This document shows positions 36,255-45,002 of a DNA stretch of 64,000 nucleotides, piece by piece. The DNA comes from Melioribacteraceae bacterium (GTDB lineage Bacteria > Bacteroidota > Ignavibacteria > Ignavibacteriales > Melioribacteraceae): positions 1,149,511 to 1,213,510 of the forward strand of contig CP129490.1 of NCBI GenBank assembly GCA_030584085.1, in the 5' to 3' direction. A program made the position numbers and the translations under genes. Within the stretch, counting starts at the first letter, position 1. Each line of letters opens with the position of its first letter. The notes beneath the pieces are model-generated. The model had not been told where the DNA came from and ran no database searches. It was given only the letters and a program-made list of their open reading frames with translations.

Positions 36255-37970
36255 ATGGCCATGAAAACAAATCTAAAACTTTATGATGTACCGCAAATTA
36301 ATTCAATTCAGCAAATGGTAATCGAAAGCGCTGAAAAATTCTCCAATAAAATTGCATTGGAGGATTTGAATCAAACACCTATCCAATCCGTTACATACAA
36401 AGAATTGCTAAGAAATATTCTAAAATTTGGGATTGAACTTAAAAAAATGGGATTAAACGAACGTGCACATATTGCTGTTATCGGAGAGAATAGAGTTCAA
36501 TGGTCTATTACTTACTTGACATGTATGTGTTTTAATTATGTTATTGTACCGATTGATAAGAATCTTACCTCGAATGAAATTTTAAATATTGTGCATGAAT
36601 CCGATGCTGAGGCAATTATTTTTTCTGAATCATTTTCATCAACATTTTCAGGTGGCCATACATATTTAAAGAAAGTAAAACATTATATCTGTATGGATGA
36701 GACAAAAGAAGATCCAAAATTTCAATATATGCTGGATATAATTAACCGCGGAAATAACGTGGATGAAAGTATTCTCCCAAAAATTAATCCAAATGATTTA
36801 GCGGAAATAATTTTTACATCCGGCTCTTTGGGAAGGGCAAAAGGAGTAATGCTAACACAAGGTAATCTCGCGGCTAACTTGGTTGATATGGTCAGCATGA
36901 TATTAATAACTGAACGAGATAGATTTCTTTCAGTATTACCGATGCATCATACATACGAATGTACATGCGGAATGTTGTGTCCTTTATATTGCGGTGCTTC
37001 CGCTCATTATGCAAGATCATTAAAAACTGTAGTGGATGATATACAAAAAGTCAAAGCGACAATACTTCTTGGTGTGCCGTTATTATTCGATAAAATGTTT
37101 AAGCGCATAATGAAAGGAGTAAGCGAGGATAAAATTAAATCGAAGATAGTTCCGCCGTTAATGAAACTGACAACATTGCTTCAACATGCGGGCGTAAAAG
37201 GTCTAAAACAAAAAATCTTTAAAGAACTTCATGAAAAATTCGGAGGTGCAATTCGAATATTTATTGCCGGAGGTGCTGCTCCCGATCCGCTTGTGGCAAA
37301 AGGATTGCGTGATCTCGGTTTTACTTTTATTCAAGGATACGGGTTGACCGAAACATCTCCAATTCTTGCCTTGAACCGGTTGGATAAATATAAGGATGAT
37401 GCCGCAGGTATTCCTTTACCACGAGTAGAAATTAGAATTAATGAACCGGATGAAGATGGCATTGGCGAAATTTGGGCTAAGGGTCCTAGTGTTATGCCAG
37501 GTTATTATAAAAATGAAAAACTAACTGATGAAGCATTCCAAAACGGATGGTTCAAAACCGGTGATTTGGGATATTTTGATGAAGATGATTTTCTACACAT
37601 TGCCGGAAGAAAGAAAAATGTAATTATTTCAAAAAGCGGAAAAAATGTTTTCCCCGAGGAAGTCGAAGATGTTTTAAATCGAAGTCCCTATATTCTTGAG
37701 TGCATGGTTTACGGTGAAAAAGATCCGAAACAAGATGAAATTATTGCTGCTCAGATTGTTGTGGATGCAGAAGCATTTATTGGTCTAGCCGAATCTGAAG
37801 GAATTACAATCAATGATGAATTGATAAACAAAAAAATATCCGAAGAAATTGATAAAACAAACAAGCAACTTGCATCTTACAAACAAATAAGAAGATATCA
37901 CATAAGAGAACAAGAATTCGAAAAAACTACTACACAAAAAATTAAGAGGTACTTAGTTAATAAATCATAA
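36255..37970 (+). CDS. AMP-forming long-chain acyl-CoA synthetase-like protein
   Basis: 571 residues of the ANL superfamily. The adenylation P-loop is 'IIFTSGSLGRAKGVMLT' near residue 193, where canonical TSGTTGxPKG is altered to TSGSLGRAKG. 'GYGLTETSPILALN' near 362 is the A5 motif. 'FKTGDLGYFDEDDFLHIAGRKKN' near 434 is the A7/A8 hinge, and 'KNVFPEEVEDVL' near 468 leads to the C-terminal subdomain. It would activate fatty acids to acyl-CoA for degradation or lipid synthesis. It is flanked by terminators on both sides (36169 and 37996), so probably monocistronic. The substrate chain length is inferred only from resemblance to FadD-like proteins. Confidence 0.88.
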   Translation: MAMKTNLKLYDVPQINSIQQMVIESAEKFSNKIALEDLNQTPIQSVTYKELLRNILKFGIELKKMGLNERAHIAVIGENRVQWSITYLTCMCFNYVIVPIDKNLTSNEILNIVHESDAEAIIFSESFSSTFSGGHTYLKKVKHYICMDETKEDPKFQYMLDIINRGNNVDESILPKINPNDLAEIIFTSGSLGRAKGVMLTQGNLAANLVDMVSMILITERDRFLSVLPMHHTYECTCGMLCPLYCGASAHYARSLKTVVDDIQKVKATILLGVPLLFDKMFKRIMKGVSEDKIKSKIVPPLMKLTTLLQHAGVKGLKQKIFKELHEKFGGAIRIFIAGGAAPDPLVAKGLRDLGFTFIQGYGLTETSPILALNRLDKYKDDAAGIPLPRVEIRINEPDEDGIGEIWAKGPSVMPGYYKNEKLTDEAFQNGWFKTGDLGYFDEDDFLHIAGRKKNVIISKSGKNVFPEEVEDVLNRSPYILECMVYGEKDPKQDEIIAAQIVVDAEAFIGLAESEGITINDELINKKISEEIDKTNKQLASYKQIRRYHIREQEFEKTTTQKIKRYLVNKS

Positions 37971-37995
37971 ATTTTTCTTTTAGTAACTTTTTATT

Positions 37996-38037
37996 AAATT
38001 CCCTTCATGTCAACAACATTACGAAGGGAATTTTTTT
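37996..38037 (+). terminator. Terminator hairpin abutting the next start codon
   Basis: An 11-bp stem AAATTCCCTTC (37996-38006) with GAAGGGAATTT (38023-38033), a 16-base loop and a T-run (38031-38037) that runs directly into ATG 38038. It is a plausible terminator for the acyl-CoA synthetase gene. The 3' arm also contains GAAGGGA, the only SD-like sequence for the following gene. Confidence 0.75.
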
Positions 38038-39573
38038 ATGGACGAAACTAAGTTTACCCAGATTCAGAAAAGCATTAAAGTAAGACAACTCAAACAAAAA
38101 GATTACGAACAAGTAAGAGAACTTCAAATAAAATGTTTTCCCGGAATGAAGCCATGGTCAGAAGAACAATTTAAAAGTCAGATTAAAATATTTCCAAAGG
38201 GACAAATTTGCGTCGAGTATCAAAATAAAATAATCGCTTCTTCCTCAAGTTTAATTATCGATTTTGATATTTACGGTGAAAATCATTCCTATCAAAAAAT
38301 TACCGGTTCCGGATTTATAACTAATCACAATCCGGAAGGTGATACCCTCTATGGTATTGAAATAATGGTCGATCCTAATTTCAGAGGTATGAAATTAGCA
38401 CGCAGACTCTATGATGCTCGGAAAAAAATTGCTCGCGAATTAAACTTAATGAGAATTGTAATTGCCGGAAGAATTCCAAGTTATGATTCTTATAAAGACA
38501 AACTAACTGTTGAAAAATTTGTTGAACGCGTCAGCAAAAAATCTATATATGATCCTGTCCTAACAACTCAGCTATCAAATGGTTTTGTTCTAAAAAGAAT
38601 TATAACCGATTACTTAACCGCAGATAAAGAATCTTCCGGTTATGCTACTTTATTAGAATGGACAAATATTAATTACGAGCCTCATCCACGGAAGCGATGG
38701 GAAATCGGAAGACCGGTTAGAATTTGTACAGTTCAGTACGGGATGAGAAAAATAAATGGCTTTGATGAATTCGCAAATCAATGTGAATATTTTGTTGACG
38801 TTGCATCCGGTTATAAAAGTGATTTTGTTTTGTTCCCCGAATTACTTACAACTCAGCTTCTATCCTTTATTGAAAATAAACGTCCCGGATTAGCTGCTAG
38901 AGAACTAGCCGAGTATACCGATCAATATCTGGAAATGTTTTCCAACCTAGCGATTAGATATAATATTAATATTATTGGCGGCTCACATTTCATAAATGAA
39001 GACGATAGACTTTTTAACGTTTCTTTCTTATTCCACCGAAGCGGAAAAATTGATAAGCAGTATAAGCTTCATATTACACCGAATGAAAGAAAGTGGTGGG
39101 GAGTTGAACCGGGAAATAAAGTTGAGGTGTTTGATACGGATGTTGGGCGAGTTGCAATAAACATTTGTTATGATGTCGAATTCCCGGAATTAGCGAGAAT
39201 TGCTGCCGAACAAGGTGCACAAATTATTTTTGTACCATTCTGTACGGATGAAAGAAAAGGTTATTTGCGAGTTCGTTATTGTGCGCAGGCAAGATGTATC
39301 GAAAATCAAATTTATGTCGCTTTAGCCGGAACAGTTGGTAATCTTCCCCAAGTCGAAAATATGGATATTCAATATGCTCAATCCGGTATTTTTACACCAT
39401 CGGATTTTACTTTTGCGAGAGACGGAATTGCAGCAGAATGTACACCTAATGTTGAAACGGTAGTTATTCATGATGTAGATATCGAAGAATTAAAACGTGC
39501 CCGTACTAACGGAACAACTCTTAATTGGAATGACAGAAGATTAGACTTGTATGAATTGAAGTACAAAAAATAA
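38038..39573 (+). CDS. GNAT acetyltransferase / carbon-nitrogen hydrolase fusion
   Basis: 511 residues in two domains. About residues 15-200 are a GNAT domain ('VRQLKQKDYEQVRELQ'; acetyl-CoA loop 'VDPNFRGMKLARRLYDA'). About 225-500 are a nitrilase-superfamily amidase with the Glu-Lys-Cys triad in 'LFPELLTTQ', 'YKLHITPNE' and 'NICYDVEFPELAR'. The fusion is known from Bacteroidota and proteobacteria; I do not know an established substrate. No signal peptide, so cytoplasmic. The start codon touches the T-run of the upstream terminator. Confidence 0.88.
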   Translation: MDETKFTQIQKSIKVRQLKQKDYEQVRELQIKCFPGMKPWSEEQFKSQIKIFPKGQICVEYQNKIIASSSSLIIDFDIYGENHSYQKITGSGFITNHNPEGDTLYGIEIMVDPNFRGMKLARRLYDARKKIARELNLMRIVIAGRIPSYDSYKDKLTVEKFVERVSKKSIYDPVLTTQLSNGFVLKRIITDYLTADKESSGYATLLEWTNINYEPHPRKRWEIGRPVRICTVQYGMRKINGFDEFANQCEYFVDVASGYKSDFVLFPELLTTQLLSFIENKRPGLAARELAEYTDQYLEMFSNLAIRYNINIIGGSHFINEDDRLFNVSFLFHRSGKIDKQYKLHITPNERKWWGVEPGNKVEVFDTDVGRVAINICYDVEFPELARIAAEQGAQIIFVPFCTDERKGYLRVRYCAQARCIENQIYVALAGTVGNLPQVENMDIQYAQSGIFTPSDFTFARDGIAAECTPNVETVVIHDVDIEELKRARTNGTTLNWNDRRLDLYELKYKK

Positions 39574-39599
39574 TTTTATTAAAATCATTTACATAAAAT

Positions 39600-39630
39600 A
39601 AAAAACCCGATTGCATAAATCGGGTTTTTT
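39600..39630. terminator. Bidirectional terminator between the fusion gene and the tRNA genes
   Basis: AAAAACCCGAT and ATCGGGTTTTTT form an 11-bp stem with a 7-base loop. T-runs exist on both strands, so it can end the plus-strand GNAT-nitrilase transcript and the minus-strand tRNA-Cys transcript. Confidence 0.85.
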
Positions 39631-39633
39631 GTG

Positions 39634-39707
39634 AGGTGGAGGTGGGAGTCGAACCCACGAATAAAGGTTTTGCAGACCTTCGCCTTAGGCCACTTGGCTA
39701 CTCCACC
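39634..39707 (-). tRNA. tRNA-Cys (anticodon GCA)
   Basis: On the minus strand the acceptor GGTGGAG pairs with CTCCACC, discriminator U. The anticodon stem AAGGT/ACCTT encloses CTGCAAA, giving GCA. The D arm and T arm (GTGGGTTCGACTCCCAC) are intact. Discriminator U73 is the identity base for cysteine. CCA is not encoded. Confidence 0.95.
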
Positions 39708-39734
39708 ATTTTTTATAAATCTAATATAAAAAAG

Positions 39735-39757
39735 AAAATCCACACACGGTGGATTTT
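39735..39757 (-). terminator. Terminator-like hairpin between tRNA-Gly and tRNA-Cys
   Basis: The stem AAAATCCAC (39735-39743) pairs with GTGGATTTT (39749-39757), 5-base loop, followed on the minus strand by a T-rich tract (complement of 39721-39734). It suggests that the two adjacent tRNA genes are separate transcripts, or marks a processing site. Confidence 0.6.
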
Positions 39758-39760
39758 TTG

Positions 39761-39833
<73 letters not shown>

Positions 39834-39909
39834 ATTATTTTAAGAACTACTTTCAAAAAGAGCTATCAAATATAGTATCCTTTAGAATCTTTTGCAATAA
39901 TTCTAAAAA

Positions 39910-40428
39910 TTATTTCCGTGATCCATGTATAAATCCCCGGTAAGGTCTGGAATGTTGGATAGTTATAAAAGTTTTCGGGTCAATTCCATCAATAATTTTC
40001 TGGACGGGTTTTAAATCTTTTCTTCTGATAATGATAACCAAAATTGCAATCCCGCCGCTTCCGCCTTCAGCAGGAAGAATTGTCACCGCAAACCTCGATT
40101 CTCTTAATTTTTTTGCAATTGCATCGGTATGATGTCTTGAAATTATATTCAATTGAACGAATCCTAATGCAACTTTTTCTTCAAGTGCAATTCCTAATAA
40201 ATTCCCTAAACCGAAACCGATTGCATAACCAAATAAGTTTATTGTCTGGTCCATATGTTCAACAATATATCTCATTGCAAATATCCAAATAAGGACTTCA
40301 AAAAATCCTGTGATGGCAGCATGGTATTTTTTTGCATTAACGACCAAAATAGTTCTAAATGTTCCTAGAGTCACATCTGCAATTCGCATAATCATTATAA
40401 TAACGCCGCCTAAAATCACCTCGAGCAT
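39910..40428 (-). CDS. UPF0316 membrane protein (DUF5698/DUF2179)
   Basis: 172 residues. Three membrane segments occupy about residues 1-100 with the family phrases 'RIADVTLGTFRTILVV', 'GFFEVLIWIFAMRYI' and 'GYAIGFGLGNLLGIALEEK'. A cytoplasmic DUF2179-like domain of about 70 residues follows ('FAVTILPAEGGSGGIAILVIIIRRK'). DUF2179 is also found in YitT-type proteins and is proposed to bind a small ligand. The function is not established. It is divergent from pcm, with a 74-base gap. Confidence 0.85.
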   Translation of the reverse strand: MLEVILGGVIIMIMRIADVTLGTFRTILVVNAKKYHAAITGFFEVLIWIFAMRYIVEHMDQTINLFGYAIGFGLGNLLGIALEEKVALGFVQLNIISRHHTDAIAKKLRESRFAVTILPAEGGSGGIAILVIIIRRKDLKPVQKIIDGIDPKTFITIQHSRPYRGFIHGSRK

Positions 40429-40502
40429 AAAATCTCCTTAATAGAAAAAAATTAAGTTATGTAAATAATTTTTATTTTTACCGATCACAAAATAGTGAAT
40501 AA

Positions 40503-41141
40503 ATGAAAGAAGCGGAAAGAAAAGAATTAGTAGATCATCTTCGTAAGCGAGGAATTAAAGACGAACTAGTACTTGGGGCAATAATGAAAGTTGAAAGACA
40601 TCTTTTTGTTCCGGATGTAATGGTTCACCATGCTTATAACGATAACGCGTTGCCAATAGGAAAAGGACAAACAATTTCACAACCTTACACCGTTGCTTAT
40701 ATGACCGAAGCACTTCAAATTTCGGAAGGAGACAAGATCTTAGAAATCGGAACCGGTTCCGGTTACCAAGCTGCGATTTTAGTTGCAATGGGATGTAAAG
40801 TTTATACGATTGAAAGAGACGTCGATTTATACAATAGGACACAAAAACTTTTTGATAAATTAAGTATTCGAGTTGCTTTGAAATGCGGTGACGGAACAAT
40901 TGGCTGGGAAGAATTTGCTCCTTTCAATAAAATAATTGTAACAGCAGGAGGACCGGATATTCCAAAGAAACTTTTAAAACAATTAGCAGTTGGAGGAAGA
41001 ATGGTAATCCCTGTTGGAGATAGAGCAACACAAAGTTTGAAGATTATCGATAAAATTGACGAAGAAAGTTTTTCAATTAATGAAAGACCGAATTTTGCAT
41101 TCGTACCACTCATCGGAAAGGAAGGATGGAACAACAAGTAA
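40503..41141 (+). CDS. pcm: Protein-L-isoaspartate O-methyltransferase
   Basis: 212 residues. Characteristic blocks are 'VPDVMVHHAYNDNALPIGKGQTISQP' (pre-motif region split near residues 36-60), SAM motif I 'ILEIGTGSGYQAAIL' near 79 and 'GGRMVIPVGDR' near 166. It methylates isoaspartyl residues in aged proteins to start their repair, in the cytosol. It overlaps miaA by 16 bases; co-transcription is likely. Confidence 0.95.
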   Translation: MKEAERKELVDHLRKRGIKDELVLGAIMKVERHLFVPDVMVHHAYNDNALPIGKGQTISQPYTVAYMTEALQISEGDKILEIGTGSGYQAAILVAMGCKVYTIERDVDLYNRTQKLFDKLSIRVALKCGDGTIGWEEFAPFNKIIVTAGGPDIPKKLLKQLAVGGRMVIPVGDRATQSLKIIDKIDEESFSINERPNFAFVPLIGKEGWNNK

Positions 41142-42043
41142 TTGTTATAGTTGGTCCAACTTGTTCAGGCAAAACAAGTCTTGCAGTCAATCTTGCTAAA
41201 GAACTTGATACTGAGATCATCTCGGCTGACAGCCGGCAAATTTTTAAATATCTTACAATCGGAACCGCAAAACCAAATCTGCTAGAATTATCTCAAGTCA
41301 AACATCATTTTATAGATTTTTTATATCCGGATGAAGATTATAATGTGGGACTTTATGAAAGAGACGCAACGAAAATCATTGGTAGCCTCGCAGCATCAAA
41401 TAAAATCCCGATTATAGTCGGCGGTTCAGGACTATATATAAAAGCTGTAATTGATGGAATTGTTGATGTTGATTCCGATGATGAATTAAGAGAAGAATTA
41501 AAACAGATAAGAGAAGAATTTGGAAATGAATTTTTATACAACGAATTAAAAAAGATAGACCCAAGTGCAGCGGAAACAATGCTCCCTTCAAACTGGAAAA
41601 GAGTAATTCGAGCAATTGAAGTATTTAAACTTACCGGCAAATCCATTTTGGAAATACACAACAAAGAAACCAAAACAAACAATTATAATTTTTTGCAGTT
41701 TGGATTGAATTGGCCGAGACAAATTCTTTATAAAAATATTGAAGCTCGAGTTGATCAGATGATAGAAAACGGACTTGTTGATGAAGTTAAATCAATCTTA
41801 GAAATGAATTATTCTAAAAAATTAAACTCTCTAAACACGGTTGGATATAAAGAAATTATAAGTTATTTGGATAATGAAATTTCATTAGAGCGAGCTGTTG
41901 AATTAATTAAAAGAAACACACGCCGTTATGCAAAAAGACAGTTAACTTGGTTCAGAAAAGACGAAAGAATAAAATGGTTTGATCTTGAATCCTTCGAGGA
42001 AATTGAAATCATAAAGAATAAAATCCTTAAATCAATCACATAG
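41126..42043 (+). CDS. miaA: tRNA dimethylallyltransferase
   Basis: 305 residues. The P-loop 'IVGPTCSGKTSLAVNLA' is at residue 6, followed by 'ISADSRQIFKYLTIGTAKP' near 32, 'KHHFIDFLYPDE' near 60 and 'IIVGGSGLYIKAVIDG' near 93. The C-terminal 'TRRYAKRQLTWFRKDERIKWF' is the tRNA-binding finish. It adds dimethylallyl to A37 of tRNAs reading U-starting codons. Its ATG lies inside the pcm 3' end with an SD-like GGAAAGGAAGG upstream. Confidence 0.96.
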   Translation: MEQQVIVIVGPTCSGKTSLAVNLAKELDTEIISADSRQIFKYLTIGTAKPNLLELSQVKHHFIDFLYPDEDYNVGLYERDATKIIGSLAASNKIPIIVGGSGLYIKAVIDGIVDVDSDDELREELKQIREEFGNEFLYNELKKIDPSAAETMLPSNWKRVIRAIEVFKLTGKSILEIHNKETKTNNYNFLQFGLNWPRQILYKNIEARVDQMIENGLVDEVKSILEMNYSKKLNSLNTVGYKEIISYLDNEISLERAVELIKRNTRRYAKRQLTWFRKDERIKWFDLESFEEIEIIKNKILKSIT

Positions 42044-42102
42044 TTTGAACTAGACCCGCTTAATAGATATATTTGTTTCACTATTCACAATCGAAGTTAA
42101 AA

Positions 42103-43470
42103 ATGAAAGAAATGATCAGAATTGCATCCGGACAAGGATTTTGGGGTGATTTAATTGATGCACCGGTTAAACAAGTTACTGCCGGTGACATTGACTACCT
42201 CGTAATGGATTACCTTGCCGAAGTAACAATGTCTATTCTTCAGAAACAGAAAAATAAAAATCCCGAGTTTGGCTATGCTAGAGATATCCCTTCATTGATG
42301 GAACGTATATTACCGGATTGCAAAGAAAAGGGAATCAAAGTTATTACCAACGGTGGCGGTGTTAATCCGGAAGGATGTGCAAACGCAATCATTGATGTCG
42401 CAAAAAAACTCGGTATAAAAAATTTAAAAGTTGCAGTTGTTCTTGGCGATAATATAAAAAATAGAATTGATGAAATAATAGCTTCCGGTTGTGAATTAAA
42501 TAATATGGAAACCGGATTCTCAATTATTCCAATCAAAGATGAACTGCTTAGTGCTAATGTTTATTTCGGTGCTCGACCAATTGTTGAAGCTCTACAAAAA
42601 GGAGCAGATATTGTAATTACAGGAAGAACAACCGATACCGGTCTCACACTTGCACCAATGGTTTTTGAATTTGGCTGGGATTGGGAGAATTATGATTTAA
42701 TTTCCGCAGGAACCGTTGCCGGTCATATTTTGGAGTGCGGTGGACAAGCATCCGGTGGAAATCTTCTTGCAGATTGGGAATCAATCGATTTGGTTGATAT
42801 CGGTTTTCCGATTGCAGAAGCATATCCGAATGGTGAAGTAATAATCACTAAACATGAATCACTCGGTGGAAAAGTAAGTTTTGAAACTGTCGCAGAACAA
42901 TTAGTTTATGAAATCGGGAACCCGGAAGAATACATTACTCCCGATTGCGTCGCGGATTTTACTTCAATAAAATTAGAAGATTTAGGAAACAATCGAGTTA
43001 AAGTTTATGATGTAAAAGGTAAACCAGAAACAGAGTTTTTCAAAGTTTCATGTTCCTTTGCTGATGGATTTTCCGCAAGCGGACAATTGACATATACATG
43101 GCCTAAAGCTTTGACAAAAGCAAAAGCTGCCGATAAAATTTTGCGTGAAAGATTACAAAATCTTGAACTAGAGTTTCAAGAAATTCATACTGAGTTTATA
43201 GGTTATGATTCATGCCACGGTCCTTTATCAAGAGAGTTGGATGAAAATGATATCAATGAAATAGTTCTTAAAATAGGTGTCCGTTCATCTGATTATAAAG
43301 CGGTTGAACGATTTGGTAAAGAAATTGCTCCCTTAATTTTAACCGGACCTCCTTCAGTAACCGGGTTTGCCGGAGGCAGACCAAAACCAAGTGAAGTTGT
43401 CGCTTATTGGCCGGCACTTATTCCCAAAAAATTAATGAAGTCGGAAGTAAAAGTTTTGGAGGTAAAATGA
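42103..43470 (+). CDS. AtuA-like protein (DUF1446, acyclic terpene utilisation family)
   Basis: 455 residues from ATG 42103; an upstream in-frame TTG at 42073 is less likely. The family opening 'IRIASGQGFWGD' is followed by 'DYLVMDYLAEVTMSIL', 'VITNGGGVNPEGCANAI', 'DIVITGRTTDTGLTLAPMV' and 'GQASGGN' in order. AtuA of Pseudomonas is encoded with geranyl-CoA carboxylase genes, but its chemistry is unclear to me, and no carboxylase is nearby here. It overlaps the next small gene in ATGA, matching the two-part architecture of longer homologues. Confidence 0.82.
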   Translation: MKEMIRIASGQGFWGDLIDAPVKQVTAGDIDYLVMDYLAEVTMSILQKQKNKNPEFGYARDIPSLMERILPDCKEKGIKVITNGGGVNPEGCANAIIDVAKKLGIKNLKVAVVLGDNIKNRIDEIIASGCELNNMETGFSIIPIKDELLSANVYFGARPIVEALQKGADIVITGRTTDTGLTLAPMVFEFGWDWENYDLISAGTVAGHILECGGQASGGNLLADWESIDLVDIGFPIAEAYPNGEVIITKHESLGGKVSFETVAEQLVYEIGNPEEYITPDCVADFTSIKLEDLGNNRVKVYDVKGKPETEFFKVSCSFADGFSASGQLTYTWPKALTKAKAADKILRERLQNLELEFQEIHTEFIGYDSCHGPLSRELDENDINEIVLKIGVRSSDYKAVERFGKEIAPLILTGPPSVTGFAGGRPKPSEVVAYWPALIPKKLMKSEVKVLEVK

Positions 43471-43796
43471 GAATTAAATTAATAGACATTGCGCACGGAA
43501 GAAGCGGTGATAAAGGCGATGCCGGTAATGTTGGAGTAATCGCTTACGATGAAAAAGGTTATAAATTCATTCAAAAATATTTGACTAAAGAAAGAGTAAA
43601 AACTCACTTCAAAGGAATTTGTTTCGGTGAGGTTGAACGCTACGAAATGCCGAACATTAGAGCTATTAATTTTGTGTTAAACAATACACTCGGTGGCGGC
43701 GGGACTGTTTCGTTAAAGCACGATGCACAAGGCAAAACTTTAGCATCCGCCATGCTTAGAATGGAATTAGAAATTGACGAAAACGAATTAAATTAA
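43467..43796 (+). CDS. AtuA-associated small protein (C-terminal domain encoded separately)
   Basis: 109 residues from ATG 43467; a longer in-frame start at 43407 would lie well inside the AtuA-like gene and lacks support. The conserved opening 'IKLIDIAHGRSGDKGDAGNVGVIAYD' (read in pieces) and 'NFVLNNTLGGGGTVSLKHDAQGKTLA' match the domain that in many genomes is fused to or encoded next to AtuA. It probably forms a complex with its neighbour. An SD (GGAGG) precedes the start. Confidence 0.8.
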   Translation: MRIKLIDIAHGRSGDKGDAGNVGVIAYDEKGYKFIQKYLTKERVKTHFKGICFGEVERYEMPNIRAINFVLNNTLGGGGTVSLKHDAQGKTLASAMLRMELEIDENELN

Positions 43797-43814
43797 TTAT
43801 AGGAGATATCCAGA

Positions 43815-44916
43815 ATGTTTGAAGAATACAGAAAAGAAGTTGAAGAATATTCCGGCAGAGTAAAAGAATTACGAGGTTATCTTTAAGGTAGATGAAAAAG
43901 TTGCAAAAATAGATTCGATGCAATATGAAACCCAGTCTAATAACTTCTGGGATGATCAACAGAAAGCGCAGCAAATACTTCAAAAAATAAAATCACTTCA
44001 AGATTGGGTTGATATTTGGAATGTAGTAAACGATAAAACAAATAATCTATTTGAGTTTATTGAACTCGCCGAATCCGAAAAAGATGAATCTCTTTCAGAA
44101 GAAATAGAAAAAGAAATTGATTCATTAAAAAAATCTTTAGATGATCTCGAATTCCGCAATATGCTTAGCGGAAAAGATGATACGAAAAATTGCATTCTTA
44201 CAATTCATTCCGGTGCCGGTGGTACTGAGGCACAAGACTGGGCGGAAATGTTAATGAGAATGTATCTGCGTTACGGTGAACAAAACGATTTCAAAATGAC
44301 TTTACTTGATATGCTTGAAGGCGACGGAGCCGGAATAAAAAGTGCTACAATCGAAGTTGAAGGTGAATTTGCATACGGTTATCTAAAAGCTGAAAACGGT
44401 GTACATCGTTTGGTTAGAATATCTCCGTTCGATTCTAATAAAAGAAGACACACATCTTTTGCATCGGTGTTTGTAATACCGGAAGTTGATGATACAATTG
44501 AGATTGATATTAATCCGGCTGATCTCAGAATTGATACTTATCGTGCGGGTGGTAAGGGCGGACAAAATGTCAACAAAGTTGAAACAGCCGTTAGAATTAC
44601 TCACATCCCGACTAATACTGTTGCGGCATGCCAAAGTGAACGCTCACAATCACAGAATAAAGTAAACGCGATGAAGCTTCTTAAATCGAAAATGTATCAA
44701 AAGGAATTGGAGAAACAAGAAGCCGCACTTGATGAAATTGAAAAATCGAAAATGAAAATTGAGTGGGGAAGTCAGATTCGTTCTTATGTTTTCCATCCAT
44801 ACAACATGGTAAAAGATCATCGTACAAATGTTGAAACATCTGATACACAAGGTGTGATGGATGGTAATCTTAATAATTTTATAAAAGCGTTCTTATTAAA
44901 GTTTTCTAATAATTGA
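43815..44916 (+). CDS. prfB: Peptide chain release factor 2, requires +1 programmed frameshift
   Basis: Two overlapping frames. The first runs from ATG 43815 for 23 codons to '...LRGYL' and then a TAA at 43884-43886. Skipping one base (43884) continues in the +1 frame at AAG 43885 through 44916, giving a 366-residue protein, the normal RF2 length. The second frame contains the RF2 stop-recognition tripeptide SPF ('[12 protein letters not shown]') and the hydrolysis motif GGQ ('[13 protein letters not shown]'). An SD (AGGAG) precedes the first ATG. RF2 terminates at UGA and UAA. The arrangement matches known RF2 autoregulation except that the internal stop is UAA instead of UGA. Confidence 0.93.
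43873..43887 (+). promoter_or_regulatory. prfB +1 frameshift signal (SD-like GAGG, CTT slippery codon, TAA stop)
   Basis: GAGG (43873-43876) acts as the internal SD-like element, followed by TTAT, the slippery codon CTT (43881-43883) and the in-frame stop TAA (43884-43886). In the classic cassette the order is an SD-like G-rich run, then CUU UGA C. Here UAA replaces UGA and G follows it. The peptide before the shift, LRGYL, is the same as in the well-known RF2 site. Confidence 0.85.
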
Positions 44917-45002
44917 TGAAACTTCCAAGCTAAAATTGTCGTACACTTTTGAGTGCGTGGTAGAATTCATGTTATTGCCGTCCACTTTTTCTGTGTTGTT
45001 TT

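Noticed and set aside
43815-43886. prfB disruption as a pseudogene or sequencing error
   Set aside because: The short first frame ends in LRGYL with an SD-like element and CTT slippery codon exactly where RF2 genes shift, and the full product has normal length, so programmed frameshifting is the better reading. The UAA is still worth verifying.
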